From the NCBI GenBank assembly GCA_026786065.1, contig JAJAYS010000346.1, forward strand, positions 1 to 18,451: a DNA stretch of 18,451 nucleotides, read 5' to 3'. The notes below the pieces were generated by a model. That model was not told the origin of the DNA, made no database searches, and saw nothing but the letters and a program-made list of their open reading frames with translations. This DNA comes from Polaromonas sp. (lineage in GTDB: Bacteria; Pseudomonadota; Gammaproteobacteria; Burkholderiales; Burkholderiaceae_C). Position numbers and translations under genes: made by a program. Position 1 is the first letter of the stretch. The number at the start of each line of letters is the position of its first letter. Shown piece after piece: positions 14,725 through 18,451 of this stretch.

Positions 14725-15126
14725 ATGCAAGGCCCGCGCAGCGCCCGGTACCGCTTAGCGCTGGGGTTCGTGTTTGTGTGGTTCTTCGTCGGCGGCCTGG
14801 CGCACTTCTTTTTCACCGAGCTTGAAATGCGCATCGTGCCGGCCCACATCCCCTGGCCGCGCGCTGCCGTGCTGGTCAGTGGCGGATTCGAGCTCCTCGG
14901 CGCGGCCGGCCTGCTCTGGTTACCGAGCCGGCGTGCCGCCGCGTGGGGCCTGTTTGCGCTGACGCTGGCCGTTACGCCGGCCCACATTTACATGCTGCAG
15001 CAGCCCGAACTGTTTGCGTCGGTGCCGTACTGGGCGCTGGTGCTGCGCATGCCGCTACAGGCGCTGCTGCTGGCTTTAATCGCATGGCTGGCGCTGCGCA
15101 CGGCCGCTGCAGCGAAAGCCGGCTGA
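14725..15126 (+). CDS. DoxX-like small membrane protein
   Basis: This 133-residue protein has four hydrophobic helices at about 10-28, 45-63, 68-87 and 103-124. The pattern HIPWPRAAVLVSGGFELLGAAGLL followed by AVTPAHIYMLQQPE and a final helix LRMPLQALLLALIAW fits the DoxX/DoxX-like family of integral membrane proteins, whose biochemical role is mostly unclear (some are linked to thiosulfate:quinone oxidoreductase or to redox stress). Nothing here shows a redox centre, as no cysteine is present. The start ATG is 2 bases after the stop of the DUF2868 gene, and the stop is 2 bases before the phospholipase D start, so translation is probably coupled across all three. Confidence 0.8.
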   Translation: MQGPRSARYRLALGFVFVWFFVGGLAHFFFTELEMRIVPAHIPWPRAAVLVSGGFELLGAAGLLWLPSRRAAAWGLFALTLAVTPAHIYMLQQPELFASVPYWALVLRMPLQALLLALIAWLALRTAAAAKAG

Positions 15127-15128
15127 CG

Positions 15129-16409
15129 ATGGCAGCTCTGGCCGACTGGCTGACGCTGGCCCCCACGCTGGTGTTCATCGGCATCATCGCCCTGCTGCTG
15201 CTGGTGATCTGGTCCATCAAACGCCACCGCAGCCCCAAGCTGAAGATCGAAAGCGGCGACTCCATCGGCGACCTGGTGCCGTCACTGGCCGGGCTGACGC
15301 TGGGCACTGCGGTGGCCGGAAATTCGGTCGAACTGCTGCACAACGGCGCTTTTTTTGACGTGCTGATCGCGGCCATCGCCAACGCAGAAAAGTCGGTGCA
15401 TTTCGAAACTTTTTTGTGGCAGGAAGGCCAGCTCGGCCAGCGCATGGCCGAGGCCCTGGCCGAGCGGGCACAAGCCGGCAAAAAAGTGCGGGTGCTGCTA
15501 GATGCGACCGGCTCCAAAAAAATCGGCAAGGGCGAGCGCCAGCTGATGGAGGCGGCCGGCTGCAGGGTCGTTTTCTTTCACAAAAAAAGCATCTACAACA
15601 TCGGCGTGATGAACGATCGGGACCACCGCAAGCTGGTCGTTATCGACGGCCGCGAAGCCTTCGTTGGCGGCCATTGCATCGTGGACAGCTGGCTGGGCGA
15701 CGCCGAAGACGGCCAGCACTTTGCCGACCTCAGCGTGCGGCTGCGCGGCCCCATCGTGCACAGCGTGCAGGCGGCCTTCAGCGAGAACTGGGGCGGCCAG
15801 ACCGGCGAGCTGTTTCTGGGCAACGCGGTGTTCCCCGAACTGGCGCCCGCAGGCGAGGTGACGATTCACGCCGCTTACGCCAAGCCCGAAGGCTCAGCCC
15901 CGGCGGTAAAAATCCTTCACCACACGGTGATCTGCGTCGCCAAAAAGCGCATCTGGATTCAAAACCCGTATTTCATCCCGGAGCCCGAAGCCATCGACGC
16001 GCTGGGTGCGGCGGTCCAGCGCGGCGTCGATGTGCGGGTGATGATGCCTTCGACCGGCGGCTCGGACAACCCGATGGTTCAGCACGCCGGCCACCGCAAT
16101 TTCGAGAAGCTGCTCAAGTGCGGCGTGCGGCTGTTCGAGTACCCGCACACGCTGCTGCACCAGAAGGTGATGACGATTGACGGCGTCTGGAGCGCGATTG
16201 GTTCGAGCAACTTCGACGACCGCTCGTTCGACACCAACGACGAGATCACGCTGGGCATTCACGATGCCGCGCTGGCCGGGCAGCTTGACGCGGTGTTTGA
16301 AAAGTACGCGCCGCGCTGCAAGGAAATTGAACTGAAAGCCTGGCAAAACCGCGGGCTCTGGCACAAGTTCAAAGACAACGCGTTTTACATGATCAACGAG
16401 GTGCTGTGA
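15129..16409 (+). CDS. Phospholipase D-family enzyme, cardiolipin synthase-like
   Basis: This 426-residue protein has an N-terminal membrane anchor (about 9-29, LAPTLVFIGIIALLLLVIW) and a phospholipase D fold with both HKD motifs intact: His166-x-Lys168 in DHRKLVVIDGREAFVGG and His344-x-Lys346 in LHQKVMTIDGVWSAIGSSNFDDRS. The Gly-Ser-Asn element after the second motif is typical of cardiolipin synthases, which condense two phosphatidylglycerols (or use other phospholipids) at the inner membrane. The length and single N-terminal anchor are closer to ClsB/ClsC-like enzymes than to ClsA, which has two N-terminal helices. Use as a general phospholipase or transphosphatidylase is also possible. 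The start ATG 15129 is 2 bases after the DoxX-like stop. An upstream in-frame extension to 14943 lies inside that gene and is rejected. Confidence 0.92.
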   Translation: MAALADWLTLAPTLVFIGIIALLLLVIWSIKRHRSPKLKIESGDSIGDLVPSLAGLTLGTAVAGNSVELLHNGAFFDVLIAAIANAEKSVHFETFLWQEGQLGQRMAEALAERAQAGKKVRVLLDATGSKKIGKGERQLMEAAGCRVVFFHKKSIYNIGVMNDRDHRKLVVIDGREAFVGGHCIVDSWLGDAEDGQHFADLSVRLRGPIVHSVQAAFSENWGGQTGELFLGNAVFPELAPAGEVTIHAAYAKPEGSAPAVKILHHTVICVAKKRIWIQNPYFIPEPEAIDALGAAVQRGVDVRVMMPSTGGSDNPMVQHAGHRNFEKLLKCGVRLFEYPHTLLHQKVMTIDGVWSAIGSSNFDDRSFDTNDEITLGIHDAALAGQLDAVFEKYAPRCKEIELKAWQNRGLWHKFKDNAFYMINEVL

Positions 16410-16416
16410 GGCCGTG

Positions 16417-16441
16417 GCTTGCCCGGGTCTTGCTTGCCCGG
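16417..16441. repeat. Short direct repeat GCTTGCCCGG
   Basis: The 10-mer occurs at 16417-16426 and 16432-16441, just after the phospholipase D stop. The second copy is followed by CAA, forming the small palindrome TTGCCCGGCAA. Confidence 0.5.
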
Positions 16442-16478
16442 CAAACCTGGATTCAGCCCGTCTATTCACAACAAAAAC

Positions 16479-16528
16479 CGATTCCAGCCCAATAAAATCG
16501 GGCGTTAGAAGCTAGCTTTTTTATAGCG
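16479..16528 (+). repeat. Intergenic repeat family, copy 3
   Basis: It has ATTCCAGCCCAATAAA, the core TCGGGCG, then AAGCTAGCTTTTTT and a terminal ATAGCG. It is near-identical in layout to copy 2. TAGCGA (16524-16529) can also pair with TCGCTA (16541-16546) to form a hairpin. It lies between convergent genes. Confidence 0.75.
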
Positions 16529-16621
16529 AATGCAGCGAAGTCGCTAACCGCAGGACCGGCGAGCCAGCCATTGCAACGCATGCAGCAGCGGCAGCCATTG
16601 CCTGTGCAGGCCGACCGGCCG

Positions 16622-17203
16622 CTAACGGGCCTCGGAGCTGTTCAAAAAAAGCTCCAGCGAGCGCAGCCCCTGACCCAGCACATCGTCGGAATCGTCGGGC
16701 ACATTGCCGTCGGGCGTCAGCTGGTTCACCACCTCTGGAAGGATCTGCGCCATGCTGGACGACACCACGCTTTCATCGACATCGAGCTGCTTTGAGAGCC
16801 GCGACAACTCCTCGGTGCCGACGATTTCGCCCACCGCTTCGGGCGGCAGGTCCTGGTTCGGGCCAGTGGAAACCCACGAGGCCGCCTGCTGGCTGTAGCC
16901 CTTTTGCTGAACCCGGCCCAACACGCCGCTCAGGCCACCATTGCGCTGAACCCACTGCATCGCGAACGGCAGCAGCATCGCCACCAGCGCACCGCCCTTG
17001 CCGCCGCCCAGGCCACTACTAGACCCCCCCCGCGCGCCAAGCCCACCCAAGCCGCCCAACCCGCCCGGCGTGCGCTGGCCGCCGCCAAGCATTCCGCCCA
17101 GCAGGTCGCCAAGCCCACCCGGCGGCATGCCGCTGGCCGAATGCCCGCCCGAACGCGCCTGACCAAACAGGCTGCCCAATATCTGTCCGAAATCGTTGCC
17201 CAT
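16622..17203 (-). CDS. YidB/DUF937 family protein
   Basis: This 193-residue protein matches the YidB (DUF937) family of bacterial proteins of unknown function. The N-terminus is MGNDFGQILGSLFGQ. A Gly-rich low-complexity region follows (about 24-68, with repeated GGLGGLG). The conserved domain is at about 70-185: ALVAMLLPFAMQWVQRNGGLSGVLGRVQQKGYSQQAASWVSTGPNQ, then LPPEAVGEIVG, LSRLSKQLDVDESVVSSSMAQILPEVVNQLTPDG. No signal peptide is seen; YidB members are predicted soluble. GGAG lies 7 bases before ATG 17203, and three ACAACC-like hexamers precede it. A small gene lies 99 bases upstream on the same strand, so the two may be co-transcribed. Confidence 0.9.
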   Translation of the reverse strand: MGNDFGQILGSLFGQARSGGHSASGMPPGGLGDLLGGMLGGGQRTPGGLGGLGGLGARGGSSSGLGGGKGGALVAMLLPFAMQWVQRNGGLSGVLGRVQQKGYSQQAASWVSTGPNQDLPPEAVGEIVGTEELSRLSKQLDVDESVVSSSMAQILPEVVNQLTPDGNVPDDSDDVLGQGLRSLELFLNSSEAR

Positions 17204-17302
17204 CAGAGGCTCCGGTTGTGGTTGTGGTTGAGCGCGCCAACTTAACGCTTGAATGCCCCCCGGGCAGACAGCGCTCCCGTGCCCCCTCGCAACCCGTTGG
17301 TG

Positions 17303-17476
17303 CTATCCGCCGTGGTAGCCCTCCAGAATGTCGTCCACCGGCTTTTCGGGGTCTATGGTCGAGTCGTTGGTGCGCGTCGGCGAATCGAGTTTGCGGCTTT
17401 CCTGCTCGATCTTGTCGAGCTTGGCCTTCACGTCGGGCGGCGGCGTGGTGTTGCCGGCATCGTTCAAATTGGACAT
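17303..17476 (-). CDS. 57-residue hypothetical protein
   Basis: I do not recognise this small protein, but it has strong signs of being real. AGGAGA sits 6 bases before ATG 17476. The frame is clean to TAG at 17305-17303. The protein is polar and acidic with no membrane segment: MSNLNDAGNTTPPPDVKAKL opens it, a charged helical part KLDKIEQESRKLD follows, and it ends DPEKPVDDILEGYHGG. Codon use has the expected G/C-ending bias. Its order, upstream of yidB on the same strand with a 99-base gap, suggests a shared transcript. It is likely cytosolic and partly disordered (inference). Confidence 0.7.
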   Translation of the reverse strand: MSNLNDAGNTTPPPDVKAKLDKIEQESRKLDSPTRTNDSTIDPEKPVDDILEGYHGG

Positions 17477-17482
17477 GGTTCG

Positions 17483-17488
17483 TCTCCT
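17483..17488 (-). promoter_or_regulatory. Shine-Dalgarno of the 57-residue gene
   Basis: AGGAGA on the minus strand, 6 bases before ATG 17476. It is among the best ribosome binding sites in the window and is the main support for this short gene. Confidence 0.7.
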
Positions 17489-17670
17489 GAATTTTGGGCT
17501 GGAACAAGCAGCTTAGACGGCGGCCCGCTCAGGCAAATCAGTCAACCGGCCTCGGCAGGGTAGGACCAGAGGAAAGCCGACGGCTGAACCGCTGGTTCGC
17601 TGGTTCGTGCGGCCCTCCGGCATCGCATCGCCAGCAGCCCGCGCCCTGCCGGGCCACGATAGGCTGGCGC

Positions 17671-18234
17671 TCAGGGCGCCAGCGTCGCCACCACCTGAAA
17701 GCTGCCATCGGCGCCCGGCCACAGCACCACGCCCTCAGCCGAAGCGACGCCGACGCCGGTCAGCGCGCTGATGTTGACCTGGTGCGTCACCACCACCAGC
17801 GCGCCCGGGCCCTTCCAGCGCGCCAACACCGCACGCGCCTGCGCAGTCTGGGCGTCACGGATTGCCGACGATTCCTGAAAAAACGAGTTGAAGGCCGCTT
17901 CGTTCCGCGCCTGGCTGCCGAAGGCCAGCCGCGCCGTTTCGCGCGTGCGGCACCACTGCGAGCTGAGCACGGCGCCGACCTGGATGTTGCGGCTGCGGAA
18001 CTGCTCGCCCAGGCGCTGCGCTTCGGCCCGCCCGCGTTCGTCCAGGTTGCGCTGCGTCGCGCAGTCTTCGAGCTTGAAGCCGGCCGGGTCGCCGACGCCC
18101 GGCGCCGTCGCATGGCGGAACAGCACGATCGCGCCGGGTTTGGCCAGCTCGGTCCAGGCGTCGGCAGCCAAAGCAGAGGATGCGAACAGCAACACGCCGA
18201 GGGCGGCGACAACAGAGCGGCGATGGAGTTTCAT
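17671..18234 (-). CDS. Periplasmic histidine phosphatase family protein
   Basis: This 187-residue protein belongs to the histidine phosphatase superfamily (branch 1, SixA/phosphoglycerate mutase-like). A signal peptide is clear: MKLHRRSVVAALGVLLFASSALA, with cleavage expected near residue 23, so the enzyme is periplasmic. Catalytic His41 lies in VLFRHATAPG, an RHA variant of the RHG motif. Arg96 in SSQWCRTRETA and His151 in VVVTHQVNISALTG complete the active site, and an acid candidate is Glu121 in FFQESSA. NLDERGRAEAQRLGEQFR (63-80) is the usual helix after the first motif. The substrate is unknown; similar secreted proteins are often annotated only as histidine phosphatase family. The start ATG 18234 fits the signal peptide. 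Confidence 0.92.
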   Translation of the reverse strand: MKLHRRSVVAALGVLLFASSALAADAWTELAKPGAIVLFRHATAPGVGDPAGFKLEDCATQRNLDERGRAEAQRLGEQFRSRNIQVGAVLSSQWCRTRETARLAFGSQARNEAAFNSFFQESSAIRDAQTAQARAVLARWKGPGALVVVTHQVNISALTGVGVASAEGVVLWPGADGSFQVVATLAP

Positions 18235-18316
18235 GGCCGCGACCTTAGACGGCTCGCCTTACCCGAGCATGCTGCGGGTGCAATGGTTGCCGCCTGCTTG
18301 CGCCGGTGGCGCGGGC

Positions 18317-18352
18317 GCCATCGCCATTGCCATTGCCATTGCCATCGCCGAT
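18317..18352. repeat. 6-bp tandem repeat (GCCATT/GCCATC)
   Basis: Six units: GCCATC, three GCCATT, GCCATC and a variant GCCGAT. It is upstream of the histidine phosphatase gene. A unit divisible by three could slip without frameshift, but no credible gene crosses it. Confidence 0.85.
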
Positions 18353-18367
18353 TTGTCCGACCGCCAG

Positions 18368-18399
18368 CACGTCCGCACGTCCGCACGTCCGCACGTCCG
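18368..18399. repeat. 8-bp tandem repeat CACGTCCG, four copies
   Basis: Four perfect copies of CACGTCCG in a row, followed by a partial CA. It lies 16 bases beyond the 6-bp repeat near the right edge. Each junction contains GCACGTCC, so the near-palindrome ACGT recurs every 8 bases. Confidence 0.9.
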
Positions 18400-18451
18400 C
18401 AGGGTGGAAGGTCCTGGCGAGCCGGTTTGCTGGAGCCAAGCCCACCAAGCC

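Noticed and set aside
14943..15128. N-terminal extension of the phospholipase D gene
   Set aside because: The extra residues lie inside the DoxX-like gene in another frame and do not look like protein; ATG 15129 starts a clear membrane anchor.
18245..18448. Minus-strand open frame of 67 codons at the right edge
   Set aside because: It consists largely of translated tandem repeats (GNGNGNGDG and repeated RTCGRADV-like units) with no recognisable domain or ribosome binding site.

Overview
This is a GC-rich, gene-dense chromosomal segment. The protein types and the AT-rich intergenic repeats with a 'GCTA...TTTTTT...TAGCG' look suggest a betaproteobacterium, probably in or near the Comamonadaceae (Polaromonas/Rhodoferax-like). 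That placement is inference; no rRNA or other strong marker is present. I saw no tRNA, rRNA, CRISPR array, prophage or intact insertion sequence.

Layout. Positions 1-1750 hold the 3' part of an ABC exporter (half-transporter), convergent with a small HNH nuclease gene (1732-1959, minus). A Tat-like dienelactone hydrolase follows (2055-2948, plus), then two minus-strand genes: a YciH/SUI1-type translation factor (3022-3384) and an FHA protein with a second FHA-like half (3446-4087). A 364-base divergent spacer leads to a short DEDDy 3'-5' exonuclease (4452-5045). The 729-base spacer 5046-5774 holds a probable terminator, a MITE-like element with long imperfect inverted termini, one copy of an intergenic repeat and a 10-bp tandem array. 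On the minus strand there is then an MFS transporter-GST pair (7698 to 5775) and a small lipoprotein (7826-8269). Divergent from the lipoprotein is an exported methionine sulfoxide reductase pair, msrB-msrA (8389-9620). A class A penicillin-binding protein occupies 9714-11765 (minus).

After a 428-base spacer with signs of decayed coding sequence comes a tight plus-strand operon: a DUF2868 membrane protein whose C-terminal half resembles the DUF3482 family without its GTPase P-loop (12194-14722), a DoxX-like membrane protein (14725-15126) and a two-HKD phospholipase D/cardiolipin synthase-like enzyme (15129-16409). The gaps between these are two bases each, suggesting a shared role at the membrane. 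The end of the window is on the minus strand: a YidB/DUF937 protein (16622-17203), an easily missed 57-residue gene with a strong Shine-Dalgarno (17303-17476), and a periplasmic histidine phosphatase (17671-18234). Two short tandem repeats lie at the right edge.

The best candidates for something new are the DUF2868/DUF3482-like fusion operon, an intergenic repeat family whose three copies all sit between convergent genes, the MITE-like element at about 5209-5400 with its terminus motif recurring elsewhere, and the 57-residue gene next to yidB.
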